From an uncultured Oscillospiraceae bacterium (GTDB taxonomy: Bacteria > Bacillota > Clostridia > Oscillospirales > Oscillospiraceae), in contig CANQMW010000004.1 in assembly GCA_947625045.1 (NCBI GenBank), positions 1 to 64,000 of the forward strand: a DNA stretch of 64,000 nt, read 5' to 3'. Shown here one piece after another: positions 43,676-52,314 of the stretch. Each line of letters begins with the position of its first letter. Position 1 is the first letter of the stretch. The notes under the pieces were generated by a model. That model worked only from the letters and a program-made list of their open reading frames with translations. It searched no databases and was not told the DNA's origin. The translations under genes were made by a program, and so were the position numbers.

Positions 43676-44966
43676 ATAGCCCCTGGGCCAGCATGGCGTC
43701 GGCCAGGCGGCGGAAGGCCAGCGCCCTGGCGGCGTGGGAAAGGTCGTTCCCCCGGGCTGGGTCCCATACCTGGCGCAGCAGCGCCTCCATGGCCGCCCGC
43801 AGCCGCTTATCCGCCTCCCAGGGGCCCGTCTTCGGCTCCCCGGCCATGAGCGCCGCCCCGGCGCCGGCAAGGATGCCGGGGGCGTATACCGCCGCACCGG
43901 AGAGGATGCGTCCGGCGAGGGCCGTGGTTACCAGAGGGGCGGTCTCGAACACCCCCAGGGGCCGGTGGGCCATGAGCCGCCGGGCCCCGGCGGAGCCCAG
44001 CCGTGTGCCGCCCTCGCCCAATATCACCACATCCGCCGGGATGTCCCCCAGCACCGGCCCGGGCCGGTACTCCACCCCGGGGCGGCGGATGGCCCAGAGC
44101 AGCAGGGGAAGCCCCGGCTTTTCCGCCATGTCCCGCAGCAGCGGCAGGGGCAGGCCCTCCTCCGCGCAAAGGCACCCGGTCTCGTCCCCGGCGGCCACCA
44201 CCCGCGCCCCGGCCCGCACCGCCATCTCCCCCGCCCAAGCGGCGGAGGCCCCGCAGCCCGCCAGGAGCACGGTCATATCCTCCAGCCGCTCCCCGGCGCA
44301 GGCGTGCAGGGCAGCCCGGGCGAAGTGGCACAGGCCATGGCCTACAGCCTTGGCCCGGCCTATGGAGGGCCTGCCCCGGCCATGGGCGGCGCCGCCGGTG
44401 AGGGATGCCAGGCGCTGATGCAGCCCCGCCAGCAGGGAAAGCTCCCGGGCGGGGACCTGCCCCTCCCAGTCCCCGGGCCGGAAGGCGGGCCCCAGATGAG
44501 GGTAGAGCCCCTCCATGAAGGCCCGGCAGAACCGGCGGCTCTCCCCGTCCGACAGGTCCGCCGGGGATATGTCCGCCCCCGCCAGGGCCCCGCCCCAAGT
44601 GAGGCCTGCCAGCGCCCGGCCCAGAGTCAGTTCCAGGGCCATGGCCTTGGCGCCGGACAGGTCCAGCCCCGGCCGCAGGGATAGGGCGCACCGCCCCGGG
44701 CCCAGGACGGTGCTGTGGCGGATGTATATGCCCCGGGTCAGCTGCTCCCGCCCCCGGTCGTCGGTCCATACCACCGGGAAGAGGCAGGTCTCCTCCGGCT
44801 CGGCCAGCCGCTCCGGCAGGGCCCGGGCGGCATAGGTGGGCTCATCCTCCAGACAGGGGCCGATGCTCTCATAGAGCAGCTCCAGCGTCTGGAGGAAGGA
44901 TGTCTGGCCGGGGTCGCGGCCGGCCGCCGCGGCGTAGGCCCGGCGGATATAGGGATGCTCGGTCAT
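43674..44966 (-). CDS. Glutamate dehydrogenase homologue without active-site lysines
   Basis: A 430-residue protein aligning along the hexameric NADP-type glutamate dehydrogenase fold (about 445 residues): SFLQTLELLYESIGPCLE at the N-terminus, VVWTDDRGREQLTRGIYIRHSTVLGP, FCRAFMEGLYPHLGP, and a Rossmann region with VLLAGCGASAAWAGEMA. The conserved lysines are replaced: GPYKGG reads GPGRCA, the next lysine is Arg (LTLGRAL), and GGAKGG reads GGALAG. The domain Asp (RPGDWE) remains. It is probably catalytically dead or changed in reaction. ATG 44966 has GGGAGGGA upstream. It is very GC-rich. Its role is unknown. Confidence 0.75.
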   Translation of the reverse strand: MTEHPYIRRAYAAAAGRDPGQTSFLQTLELLYESIGPCLEDEPTYAARALPERLAEPEETCLFPVVWTDDRGREQLTRGIYIRHSTVLGPGRCALSLRPGLDLSGAKAMALELTLGRALAGLTWGGALAGADISPADLSDGESRRFCRAFMEGLYPHLGPAFRPGDWEGQVPARELSLLAGLHQRLASLTGGAAHGRGRPSIGRAKAVGHGLCHFARAALHACAGERLEDMTVLLAGCGASAAWAGEMAVRAGARVVAAGDETGCLCAEEGLPLPLLRDMAEKPGLPLLLWAIRRPGVEYRPGPVLGDIPADVVILGEGGTRLGSAGARRLMAHRPLGVFETAPLVTTALAGRILSGAAVYAPGILAGAGAALMAGEPKTGPWEADKRLRAAMEALLRQVWDPARGNDLSHAARALAFRRLADAMLAQGL

Positions 44967-45060
44967 AGGTCCCTCCCACATGGATGCGTTTTTCAGCATC
45001 CTATGCGCCGGGCGAGATGTCCTATGCCCCGCGGGACAGGCGCTTTTTCTATTTTACCCG

Positions 45061-45089
45061 TTGACAAGGGGAGAGTTTTATGCTATAGT
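45061..45089 (+). promoter_or_regulatory. Promoter of the tRNA genes
   Basis: Perfect TTGACA (45061-45066), 17 bp, and TATAGT (45084-45089) just before tRNA-Thr. Confidence 0.85.
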
Positions 45090-45108
45090 GCAACGGCTGG
45101 GAAGATCA

Positions 45109-45184
45109 GCTGGTATAGCTCAGTTGGTAGAGCAGCTGATTTGTAATCAGCAGGTCGGGGGTTCGAGTCCGTCTACCAGCTCCA
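45109..45184 (+). tRNA. tRNA-Thr (TGT)
   Basis: A 76-nt cloverleaf: acceptor GCTGGTA pairs with TACCAGC, D-loop AGCTCAGTTGGTAGAGC, anticodon loop TTTGTAA (anticodon TGT), T-arm loop GTTCGAGTC, discriminator T and encoded CCA. Confidence 0.95.
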
Positions 45185-45321
45185 TCGTCAGAGGCGGCTT
45201 GCTCCGTTCCGCTTCCGGCAAAGCCGAAAGCTGCACATCCGCGCCCCGCCTCTTCCTCTTCAAATCGAACCCGCTTCGCTGGGCTTCGATTTGAGATATG
45301 GGAAAACGCAAAATTGTATAT

Positions 45322-45406
45322 GGGGGAATTCCCGAGTGGCCAAAGGGGACAGACTGTAAATCTGCTGGCAATGCCTTCGGTGGTTCGAATCCACCTTCCC
45401 CCACCA
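45322..45406 (+). tRNA. tRNA-Tyr (GTA)
   Basis: An 85-nt type II tRNA with long variable arm. Acceptor GGGGGAA pairs with TTCCCCC, anticodon loop CTGTAAA (anticodon GTA), T-loop GTTCGAATC, discriminator A and encoded CCA. The 137-nt gap before it contains a hairpin of AAATCGAA arms around 45270-45297 but no recognisable gene. Confidence 0.95.
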
Positions 45407-45437
45407 AACGCACACCGTGTCTGCGGTGTGCGTTTTG
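45406..45437 (+). terminator. Terminator after tRNA-Tyr
   Basis: Stem AAACGCACACCG / CGGTGTGCGTTT followed by T and GCGTT. Confidence 0.85.
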
Positions 45438-45487
45438 CGTTGGTATGGGCATTCCTCCCTGCGTCCCTGCCCGCCTGCAGGCGAGGA

Positions 45488-45506
45488 AATCCATCTTCCC
45501 CCACTA
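45488..45506 (+). repeat. Partial copy of the tRNA-Tyr 3' end
   Basis: AATCCATCTTCCCCCACTA matches the tRNA end at 45388-45406 in 17 of 19 positions, exactly 100 bp downstream. It may be a decayed attachment site or tRNA remnant. Confidence 0.55.
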
Positions 45507-45515
45507 GGGAGTGTA

Positions 45516-45695
45516 TTAAAAAAGCACAGAAACGGAGTCGTCATCTCTCCATCTCTGTGCCTTATTTCTATTGTACGCCCGCGGGGTGGCCGGTTTGCGG
45601 GTCACGGGGTTGATGGACCAGGTGCCGCGGCGCTTGGCGTCCAGCTCCCGCTTTTTCTTCTTCGAGAGCTTGGCATACGGTATGAACTTTTCCAT
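45516..45695 (-). CDS. Small basic protein downstream of a DUF2442-HTH regulator
   Basis: A 59-residue protein from ATG 45695 with AAAGGAAAA upstream. It is highly basic (SKKKKRELDAKRRG in the first half, RAYNRNKAQRW later) with no membrane segment. It begins 16 nt after the regulator's stop and is surely co-transcribed. I do not recognise a family with confidence; the composition suggests nucleic-acid or acidic-partner binding. Such small partners are common beside HTH regulators, sometimes as toxin or antitoxin. Confidence 0.55.
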   Translation of the reverse strand: MEKFIPYAKLSKKKKRELDAKRRGTWSINPVTRKPATPRAYNRNKAQRWRDDDSVSVLF

Positions 45696-45711
45696 AATAA
45701 ATTTTCCTTTC

Positions 45712-46185
45712 TTATCCCGTTATAGATTGCATTTCAATAGTGATGGACAGACGCCCGCCCAGGGCAGCAGCGATGCGCTCCAGCGTCGCCACGGAGGGAT
45801 TCGCCACGCCACGCTCGATCTTGGAGATGTCGGACTGGTCGATGCCCGTCAGGGCGGCCAGCTGCTTCTGGGACATACCCGCCAGGGCGCGGGCAGATGC
45901 GACGGCGTGAGAGGACGCATGCTGGATGGGGATGTTCTCCGTTCGGATGGTCTCGCCGTCCTCGTAAATGGTCTCGGCTTCGATGTCCAGACCGTCGTTC
46001 CAATAGATGCCGTATGCGCCCATCATCTTGCCGGAGAGGAATAGCTCCCGATCCTCCAGCGCTTTCAGTTGGGGGTACTTTGGGAACAGCGCCCGCATAT
46101 CGTATCTCTTGACAGCGCCGTCCTGGAACGTCACGGCCAGTGCCGTCCCGTCCAAGAACTCCATGCCTATCGCTTTGTGAAACAT
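45712..46185 (-). CDS. DUF2442 domain plus XRE-type helix-turn-helix regulator
   Basis: 157 residues. The first 80 are a DUF2442-type domain (AIGMEFLDGTALAVTFQDGAVKRYDMRALF, then YGIYWNDGLDIEAETIYEDG); the C-terminal half is an XRE DNA-binding domain (LAGMSQKQLAALTGIDQSDISKIERG). The start ATG 46185 has AGGAG upstream; a longer frame starts nearer the promoter and lacks a ribosome site. It probably represses its own promoter at 46223-46252. Confidence 0.82.
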   Translation of the reverse strand: MFHKAIGMEFLDGTALAVTFQDGAVKRYDMRALFPKYPQLKALEDRELFLSGKMMGAYGIYWNDGLDIEAETIYEDGETIRTENIPIQHASSHAVASARALAGMSQKQLAALTGIDQSDISKIERGVANPSVATLERIAAALGGRLSITIEMQSITG

Positions 46186-46222
46186 ATCGTTCGTCTCCTG
46201 GATACCGCATATGTCTGCTATC

Positions 46223-46252
46223 ATTATAGGGGGATAAATCCCCTGATGTCAA
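46223..46252 (-). promoter_or_regulatory. Promoter with embedded operator for the DUF2442-HTH operon
   Basis: Perfect -35 TTGACA and -10 TATAAT on the minus strand with an 18-bp spacer. The spacer contains GGGGATAAATCCCC (46230-46243), a near-perfect palindrome placed to block RNA polymerase. Confidence 0.7.
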
Positions 46253-46298
46253 CAGATACATCGTACCCTATCTTTCCGGTCCCCCGGGGAAGTTTTTG

Positions 46299-46327
46299 TT
46301 GTCTGGTCCGGCGGGGCGCGGTATAAT
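46299..46327 (+). promoter_or_regulatory. Promoter of the PEP-binding-domain gene
   Basis: TTGTCT (46299-46304) and TATAAT (46322-46327) with 17 bp between, 38 nt upstream of ATG 46366. Confidence 0.65.
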
Positions 46328-46365
46328 AACGGTAAAATAACAGGCAGCGAGGGGAGGGAGCGGCC

Positions 46366-48957
46366 ATGGCGGCGTTCGAGCGCATAGCCTCCGGCATACC
46401 CATGATGGACAGGGCCCTGGACAACATCCGTCTGGGGGACAACGTGGTGTGGCAGGTGTCGGACCTGGACCAGTTCCGGGCGTTGGCCCGGGTGTTCGCG
46501 GACCAGGCGGTGGAGGACGGCCGGGACCTCATCTATTTCCGCTTCGCGGAGCACGCGCCCATCCTGGAGCCTATGGAGGGGCTGAAGATCATCCCGGTGG
46601 AGCTTTCCCACCGGTTCGAGACCTTCACCATCGATATCCACAACCTCATCGAGCGGGAGGGCCGGGACGCCTTCTATGTATTCGACTGCCTTTCCGAGCT
46701 GGAGGAGGCCTGGGCCACGGACCTGATGATGGGCAACTTCTTCCATCTCACCTGCCCCTACCTCTTCAGCCTGGACACGGTGGCCTTCTTCCCCATCATC
46801 CGGGGCCGCCACTCCTTTGACGCCATCGCCCAGATACGGGACACCACCCAGCTGTTCCTGGACGTGTTCCCCGGGGGCGAGGGCTCCGGCGACCTGTTCA
46901 TCCGGCCGGGTAAGGTGTGGAACCGCTACTCTCAAACCATGTTCTCCCCCCATCTCTATGACCCCGCCACGGGCGAGTTCCGGCTCCTCTCCGAGGGGGT
47001 GGACATCAGCCGCTTTTACCGGCAGATGAACGCCGCCGCCCAACAGACCCAGGACCAGAACATGGACAGCTGGGAGCGGTTTTTCCAGGCCACGCGGCTC
47101 AAGCACCAGAGCGGGCTGGACGTGTCCAGGGAGTGCAGCCGCATATGCGACGTGATGCTGACCCGGGATGTGCGCCTTCGGGAGCTCATCAAGGCCCACT
47201 TCCGGCCCCAGGACTACTTCGACATCCACGCCCGCATGGTTGGCACGGGGCTCATCGGCGGCAAGGCCTGCGGCATGCTCCTGGCCCGGAAGCTCATCGC
47301 GGACCTGCGGCCGGACCTATATGAGCGCATCGAGCCCCACGACAGCTTTTACGTGGGCTCGGACGTGTTTTACGCCTACATCGTGGACAACGGCTTCTGG
47401 GACCTGAAGATACGCCAGAAGACCGAGGAGGGCTACTTCGCCCTGGCGGGGGACTTCGCCGAAAAGATCATGGCGGGCCGGTTCTCCCCCCGCATCGAGG
47501 CGGCCTTCCGGAACCTTTTGGAATACTATGGAAACGACCCCATCATCGTCCGCTCCAGCTCCATATTGGAGGACGGGTTCGGCAACGCCTTCGCGGGCAA
47601 ATATGAGTCCGTGTTCTGCGGCGGCGGAGGCGATATGGACCAGCGGCTGGCCGCCTTTGAGCAGGCGGTGCGGACCGTGTACGCCAGCACCGTGAGCATG
47701 TCGGCGCTGGACTACCGCAAGCGCCGGGGCCTTGAAAAGCTGGACGAGCAGATGGGCCTTCTGGTCCAGCGGGTGTCCGGCTCCCGGCACGATGGGTTCT
47801 TCATGCCCGTGGCCGCCGGGGTGGGCTACTCCATCAGCCCCTACCGCATGGGGGTGGAGCACCCGGAGGAGGGCATGCTCCGGCTGGTGGCGGGTCTCGG
47901 CACCGCGGCGGTGGACCGGCGGACCGGCTCCTACCCCCGGATGGTGAGCCTGGACGCGCCCACGAAGATGGTGCTCACGTCCTCCGCCGACCGGCACCAA
48001 TTCTCCCAGCGGCTCATCGACGCGGTGTGCGACGGTCCCGAGCCGGTACAGAGCTTTCAGGCCGAACAGGTGCGCAAAATCCTGCCCGCCTACCAGACGG
48101 GGCTTTTATACTCCCACGACTGGGACGCGGAGCGCCAGGCCCGGGAGCGGGGCCAGCGGCGGGAGGTGTGCTACGTCTCCTGCGAGGGGCTGGTGAAAAA
48201 TGCCGCCCTCATGGAGGACATGCGGGCCATCCTGCGGCTGTTGCAGGATACCTACGACTACCCCGTGGATATCGAGTTCACCGTGAACACCGCCCCGGAC
48301 GGGGCCTATGTGATAGACCTTCTCCAATGCCGGCCCCTGCAGCTCACTCAGGAGGGGGAAGCCGTAGCCATGCCGGAGTTGGAGGACGACAGCCGGGCCC
48401 TTGTCCAGACCGAGGGGGTGTCCATGGGCTTTTCCCGGAAATTTCCGGTGGACGTGATCGTATATGTGGACCCCATCGCTTATTATCAGATGCCCTACCG
48501 GGAAAAATACCGGGTGAAGGACGCCGTCTCCGCGGTAAACTGGCGCTTCCGGGGCCAGAACAAGCGCCTGGTGCTCATCACCCCGGGGCGGATATGCACC
48601 TCTTCCCCCGAGCTGGGCGTGCCCTCCGCCTTCGCGGACATCAGCCAGTTCGACGCCATATTGGAGGTGTCCGAGCGCCGGGCGGGGTACGTGCCGGAGC
48701 TGAGCTACGGCAGCCACATCTTCCAGGACTTGGTGGAGGCGGGGATACTCTACACCGCCGTGTTCGAGGGCAGCTCCACCCGCTGCTACCGGCCGGAGGC
48801 CATCAAGGCCATGCCCAACGCCTTGGCGGATTTCATGCCGCCGGAGGGGCTGGAGGACGTGGTGTGGGTGTGCGACGTATCCCATAAGGGCGTGGAGCTT
48901 TATTACGACATGGTGTCTGAGCGGCTGCTCATATTGAGCGGCGGAGAGGGGGCCTAG
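46366..48957 (+). CDS. KaiC/RAD55-like domain fused to a PEP/pyruvate-binding (PPDK N-terminal) domain
   Basis: An 863-residue cytoplasmic protein. The first 230 residues follow the layout of RecA/KaiC-type ATPases (IASGIPMMDRALDNIRLGDNVVW) but show no Walker A lysine. From about residue 300 there is a PEP-synthase/PPDK-type ATP-grasp domain: TGLIGGKACGMLLARK, IIVRSSSILEDGFGNAFAGKYES and, near the end, VDIEFTVNTAPDGAYVIDLLQCRPLQ. The phosphohistidine and PEP barrel domains of true PEP synthase are missing, so the catalytic His is absent. It may phosphorylate or sense an unknown partner. It is followed 3 nt later by mutY. Confidence 0.75.
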   Translation: MAAFERIASGIPMMDRALDNIRLGDNVVWQVSDLDQFRALARVFADQAVEDGRDLIYFRFAEHAPILEPMEGLKIIPVELSHRFETFTIDIHNLIEREGRDAFYVFDCLSELEEAWATDLMMGNFFHLTCPYLFSLDTVAFFPIIRGRHSFDAIAQIRDTTQLFLDVFPGGEGSGDLFIRPGKVWNRYSQTMFSPHLYDPATGEFRLLSEGVDISRFYRQMNAAAQQTQDQNMDSWERFFQATRLKHQSGLDVSRECSRICDVMLTRDVRLRELIKAHFRPQDYFDIHARMVGTGLIGGKACGMLLARKLIADLRPDLYERIEPHDSFYVGSDVFYAYIVDNGFWDLKIRQKTEEGYFALAGDFAEKIMAGRFSPRIEAAFRNLLEYYGNDPIIVRSSSILEDGFGNAFAGKYESVFCGGGGDMDQRLAAFEQAVRTVYASTVSMSALDYRKRRGLEKLDEQMGLLVQRVSGSRHDGFFMPVAAGVGYSISPYRMGVEHPEEGMLRLVAGLGTAAVDRRTGSYPRMVSLDAPTKMVLTSSADRHQFSQRLIDAVCDGPEPVQSFQAEQVRKILPAYQTGLLYSHDWDAERQARERGQRREVCYVSCEGLVKNAALMEDMRAILRLLQDTYDYPVDIEFTVNTAPDGAYVIDLLQCRPLQLTQEGEAVAMPELEDDSRALVQTEGVSMGFSRKFPVDVIVYVDPIAYYQMPYREKYRVKDAVSAVNWRFRGQNKRLVLITPGRICTSSPELGVPSAFADISQFDAILEVSERRAGYVPELSYGSHIFQDLVEAGILYTAVFEGSSTRCYRPEAIKAMPNALADFMPPEGLEDVVWVCDVSHKGVELYYDMVSERLLILSGGEGA

Positions 48958-48960
48958 GGT

Positions 48961-49995
48961 ATGGAAAAGCTCCCCTCTGACATCGCCGGGGCGCTGCTGC
49001 CCTGGTACGACGAGCATGTGCGGGACCTGCCCTGGCGGCGGGACCCCTCCCCCTACCGGGTGTGGGTGTCGGAGATCATGCTCCAGCAGACCCGCATCGA
49101 GGCGGTGAAGGGCTACTTCGACCGCTTCATGGCCGCCCTGCCAACGGTCCGGGACCTGGCCGCAGCGGATGAGGAGACGGTATTGAAGCTGTGGGAGGGG
49201 CTGGGGTACTACTCCCGGGCCCGGAACCTGCACAAGGCTGCGAAGATCATCGTGGACAAGTACAACGGTGATTTGCCCGCCAGTGAAAAAGCCCTGCGGG
49301 CCCTGCCGGGCATCGGGGACTATACCGCCGGGGCGGTGGCCTCCATCGCCTTCGGCCTGCCCGCCCCCGCCGTGGACGGGAACGTGCTGCGTATCTGCGC
49401 CCGGCTCACCTGCTGCCCGGAGAGCATCGGTGAGGGGCGGGTGAAGGACGGCTTCCGGGAGCAGCTCCGGGCCCAGTACCCGGCGGAGCGCTGCGGGGAC
49501 TTCACCTCCGCCATTATGGAGCTGGGGGAGACAGTGTGCCTGCCCGGCTCACCGGACTGCGAGGTCTGCCCCCTGCAACACCTGTGCCGGGCCTATGAGA
49601 CGGGGACCCAGACCCAGTACCCGGTCATGCCGGAAAAGCGGCCAAGGAAGGTCCAGCAGCGGACCGTATTCATATTGGAGCATGATGAGCTGGCCGCCCT
49701 GGCCCGCCGGCCGGACAAGGGGCTTCTGGCGGGGATGTGGGAGCTGCCCAACGTGGAGGGGACCCTCACGAAGGAGGAGGCCCTGGCCCGGGCGGAAGCC
49801 TGGGGCTGCGAGCCCACGGACGCCGTGCCCTGCGGGGAGGCGGTGCATATATTTACGCACTTGGAATGGCACATGACCGGCTGGCGCATCACCTGCGCCG
49901 CTGCCCCGGGGCGGTTCACCTGGACGGACCCGGCCCAGCGGGCGGAGCAGTACCCTGTGCCCGCCGCGTTCCGGGCCTACAAGGCCCTTTTATAA
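48961..49995 (+). CDS. mutY: A/G-specific adenine glycosylase
   Basis: A 344-residue DNA repair enzyme removing adenine opposite 8-oxoguanine. Catalytic-domain markers are PWRRDPSPYRVWVSEIMLQQTR, HhH motif LPGIGDYTAGAV with the catalytic Asp in VDGNVLR, the 4Fe-4S cysteines (CLPGSPDCEVCPLQHLC) and a C-terminal NUDIX-like domain. It lies between two genes with unrelated roles and is probably translated from the preceding transcript. Confidence 0.94.
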   Translation: MEKLPSDIAGALLPWYDEHVRDLPWRRDPSPYRVWVSEIMLQQTRIEAVKGYFDRFMAALPTVRDLAAADEETVLKLWEGLGYYSRARNLHKAAKIIVDKYNGDLPASEKALRALPGIGDYTAGAVASIAFGLPAPAVDGNVLRICARLTCCPESIGEGRVKDGFREQLRAQYPAERCGDFTSAIMELGETVCLPGSPDCEVCPLQHLCRAYETGTQTQYPVMPEKRPRKVQQRTVFILEHDELAALARRPDKGLLAGMWELPNVEGTLTKEEALARAEAWGCEPTDAVPCGEAVHIFTHLEWHMTGWRITCAAAPGRFTWTDPAQRAEQYPVPAAFRAYKALL

Positions 49996-50004
49996 GGAGG
50001 AACT

Positions 50005-50790
50005 ATGAGACGCGTTTTGATATTCGTCCTCGCCGCCTGCCTGGTGATGCTCGCCGGGTGCGGCGTGGAGGACGTCATAGGGGACCTGCTGGGCCCCCGG
50101 GAGCCCCAGGCCACGGCCGTCCCCAGCCCTACCGAGGTGCCCATCTGGACCCCGCCCGCGGCCACGGATGTGCCCGCGGCGGAGACTCCCGCAGGTGACG
50201 CCCCGGCCCAGGCCGGGGGCATAGCGGACTATGGCTCCCTCACCGTGGCGGACTGCGTGGAGGACGGCTGGACCTATGAAAACGTCATCCCCCATATCAA
50301 GCTGGACTGCCCCGGGGCGGAGAGCATCAACGCCGCCATTGAGGGCACCTTCATCGAGCTTGCGGAGGACCCCATGTTCGAGGTCCACTACGAGTGCGCC
50401 ATCGGCGCGGGGCGGTATCTCAGCGTGCTCATGGTGGAGAAGATAAACGACAGCCTCTTCCACACCGCCTATAATCTGGACCTGTCCACCGGGGAGCAGA
50501 TCACCGGCCCGGCGCTTCTCGCCCTGCTGGGCCAGGACGAGGGGGCCTTGAAGAGCAAAGAATTAGAGCTCATGGGGGAGGAGTTCACCCGCCAGTACGG
50601 CGCCCTTATCGGCCAGATGGACCAGAACTTCTACGACGCGCAGTACGCCCGCACTACCGCCATCGGCAACGCTGAGACGGAGAACATCTGGTTCGGCACG
50701 GACGGGCAGCTCTGGTTCGCCGGCAAACTCTACTCCATGGCCGGGGCGGAGTATTACGAGTATCCCATCCCCACGGGCCTGTTCTTTTAA
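50005..50790 (+). CDS. Lipoprotein with DUF3298/RsiV-like C-terminal domain
   Basis: 261 residues: lipoprotein signal ending LAGC at residues 17-20, a Pro/Ala/Thr-rich linker, then a globular part (YENVIPHIKLDCPGAESINAAIE through EYPIPTGLFF) that resembles the DUF3298/DUF4163 fold of RsiV-like extracellular domains. It is anchored on the outer face of the membrane. The RsiV relatives bind lysozyme, but no anti-sigma domain is present here, so the ligand is unknown. Confidence 0.65.
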   Translation: MRRVLIFVLAACLVMLAGCGVEDVIGDLLGPREPQATAVPSPTEVPIWTPPAATDVPAAETPAGDAPAQAGGIADYGSLTVADCVEDGWTYENVIPHIKLDCPGAESINAAIEGTFIELAEDPMFEVHYECAIGAGRYLSVLMVEKINDSLFHTAYNLDLSTGEQITGPALLALLGQDEGALKSKELELMGEEFTRQYGALIGQMDQNFYDAQYARTTAIGNAETENIWFGTDGQLWFAGKLYSMAGAEYYEYPIPTGLFF

Positions 50791-50794
50791 CCGG

Positions 50795-50823
50795 TTGTAA
50801 CAAGGCATTTTGTATGCTATAAT
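50795..50823 (+). promoter_or_regulatory. Promoter of the abfD operon
   Basis: TTGTAA (50795-50800) and TATAAT (50818-50823) with 17 bp between and a TGC extension, 35 nt before ATG 50859. Confidence 0.75.
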
Positions 50824-50858
50824 GGCCCAAAACTAATGACCCGAAAGGACACTATGCC

Positions 50859-52313
50859 ATGGCCCTCATGACCGGCGAACAGTATGTGGAGAGCATCCGC
50901 GCGCTGAAAACGCGGATATACATGTTCGGCAAAAAAATAGACTCCGCCGCGGACGACCCCATCCTGCGGCCCAGCCTCAACTCCGTGAAGATGACCTACG
51001 ACCTGGCCCAGGACCCGGAATATGCGGACCTGATGACCGCCACCAGCCATCTCACCGGCGAGCGCATCAACCGCTTCTGCCACATCCACCAGAGCCCCGA
51101 CGACCTGGTGAAGAAGGTACAGATGCAAAGGCTTCTGGGCCAGAAGACCGCCGCCTGCTTTCAGCGGTGCGTGGGGCTGGACGCCTTCAACGCTGTGTAC
51201 GCCACCGCCTACGAGGTGGACAAGGCCCACGGCACCCATTATTTCGAGAACTTTGAGAAGTTCCTGCGCTACGTGCAGGAAAAAGACCTGGTGGTGGACG
51301 GGGCCATGACGGACCCCAAGGGGGACAGGAGCCTTGCCCCCCACGCCCAGGCGGACGCGGACATGTTCCTGCGGGTGGTGGAGCGGCGGCCCGACGGCAT
51401 CGTGGTCCGGGGGGCTAAGGCCCACCAGACCGGGGCCTCCAACTCCCACGAGATCCTGGTCATGCCCACCCAGGCCATGAAGCCGGAGGATAAGGACTAC
51501 GCCGTGGCCTTCTCCGTGCCCATCGACGCGGAAGGGGTGTTCATGATCGTGGGCCGGCAGAGCTGCGACACCCGCAAGACCGAGCCGGGAACCATGGACA
51601 GGGGCAACCCCTGTTTCGGCGGCATGGAGGCGCTGGTCATCTTCGACGACGTGTTCGTGCCCAACGACCGCATTTTCTTAAACGGCGAGACGGAGTTCGC
51701 CACCGTGCTGGTGGAGCGGTTCTCCAGCTACCACCGCCAGAGCTACGGCGGCTGCAAGGTGGGCGTGGGCGACGTGCTCATCGGCGCGGCGGCCACCGCC
51801 GCGGACTATAACGGCGTGCCCAAGGCCAGCCACATCAAGGACAAGCTCATCGAGATGACCCACCTGAACGAGACGCTGTACTGCTGCGGGGTGGCCTGCT
51901 CCGCCGCGGGGCATATGACCGAGGCGGGCAACTGCATGGTGGACACGCTTTTGGCCAACGTGTGCAAGCAGAACGTGACCCGGTATCCCTATGAGATCGC
52001 CCGCCTGGCCGAGGACCTGGCCGGGGGGCTCATGGTGACCTGCCCCTCCGAGGCGGACCTCAAGGACCCGGAGCTGGGGCCCTATGTGGAGAAGTACTTA
52101 AAGGGCCGGGCGGATGTGCCCACGGAGGACCGCCTTCGCATCCTGCGGCTCATCGAGAACCTGACGCTGGGCTCCGCCGCGGTGGGCTACCGCACCGAGA
52201 GCCTGCACGGCGCCGGCTCCCCCCAGGCCCAGCGTATCATGATCTCCCGCCAGAGCGACCTGGAGGGCAAGAAGAAGATGGCAAAGGCCATCGCGGGCCT
52301 GGAGGAAAAGTGA
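50859..52313 (+). CDS. abfD: 4-hydroxybutyryl-CoA dehydratase / vinylacetyl-CoA isomerase
   Basis: A 484-residue FAD and 4Fe-4S enzyme converting 4-hydroxybutyryl-CoA to crotonyl-CoA, part of GABA/succinate-to-butyrate fermentation. The cluster ligands of the C. aminobutyricum enzyme are matched by C100 and C104 (KTAACFQRCVGL) and by His and Cys in HRQSYGGCKVG. AHQTGASNSHEILVMPT is also typical. It leads an operon with an acyltransferase 1 nt downstream and an acyl carrier protein, which is not the usual abfD context (CoA-transferase, 4-hydroxybutyrate dehydrogenase). Confidence 0.95.
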   Translation: MALMTGEQYVESIRALKTRIYMFGKKIDSAADDPILRPSLNSVKMTYDLAQDPEYADLMTATSHLTGERINRFCHIHQSPDDLVKKVQMQRLLGQKTAACFQRCVGLDAFNAVYATAYEVDKAHGTHYFENFEKFLRYVQEKDLVVDGAMTDPKGDRSLAPHAQADADMFLRVVERRPDGIVVRGAKAHQTGASNSHEILVMPTQAMKPEDKDYAVAFSVPIDAEGVFMIVGRQSCDTRKTEPGTMDRGNPCFGGMEALVIFDDVFVPNDRIFLNGETEFATVLVERFSSYHRQSYGGCKVGVGDVLIGAAATAADYNGVPKASHIKDKLIEMTHLNETLYCCGVACSAAGHMTEAGNCMVDTLLANVCKQNVTRYPYEIARLAEDLAGGLMVTCPSEADLKDPELGPYVEKYLKGRADVPTEDRLRILRLIENLTLGSAAVGYRTESLHGAGSPQAQRIMISRQSDLEGKKKMAKAIAGLEEK

Positions 52314-52314
52314 C

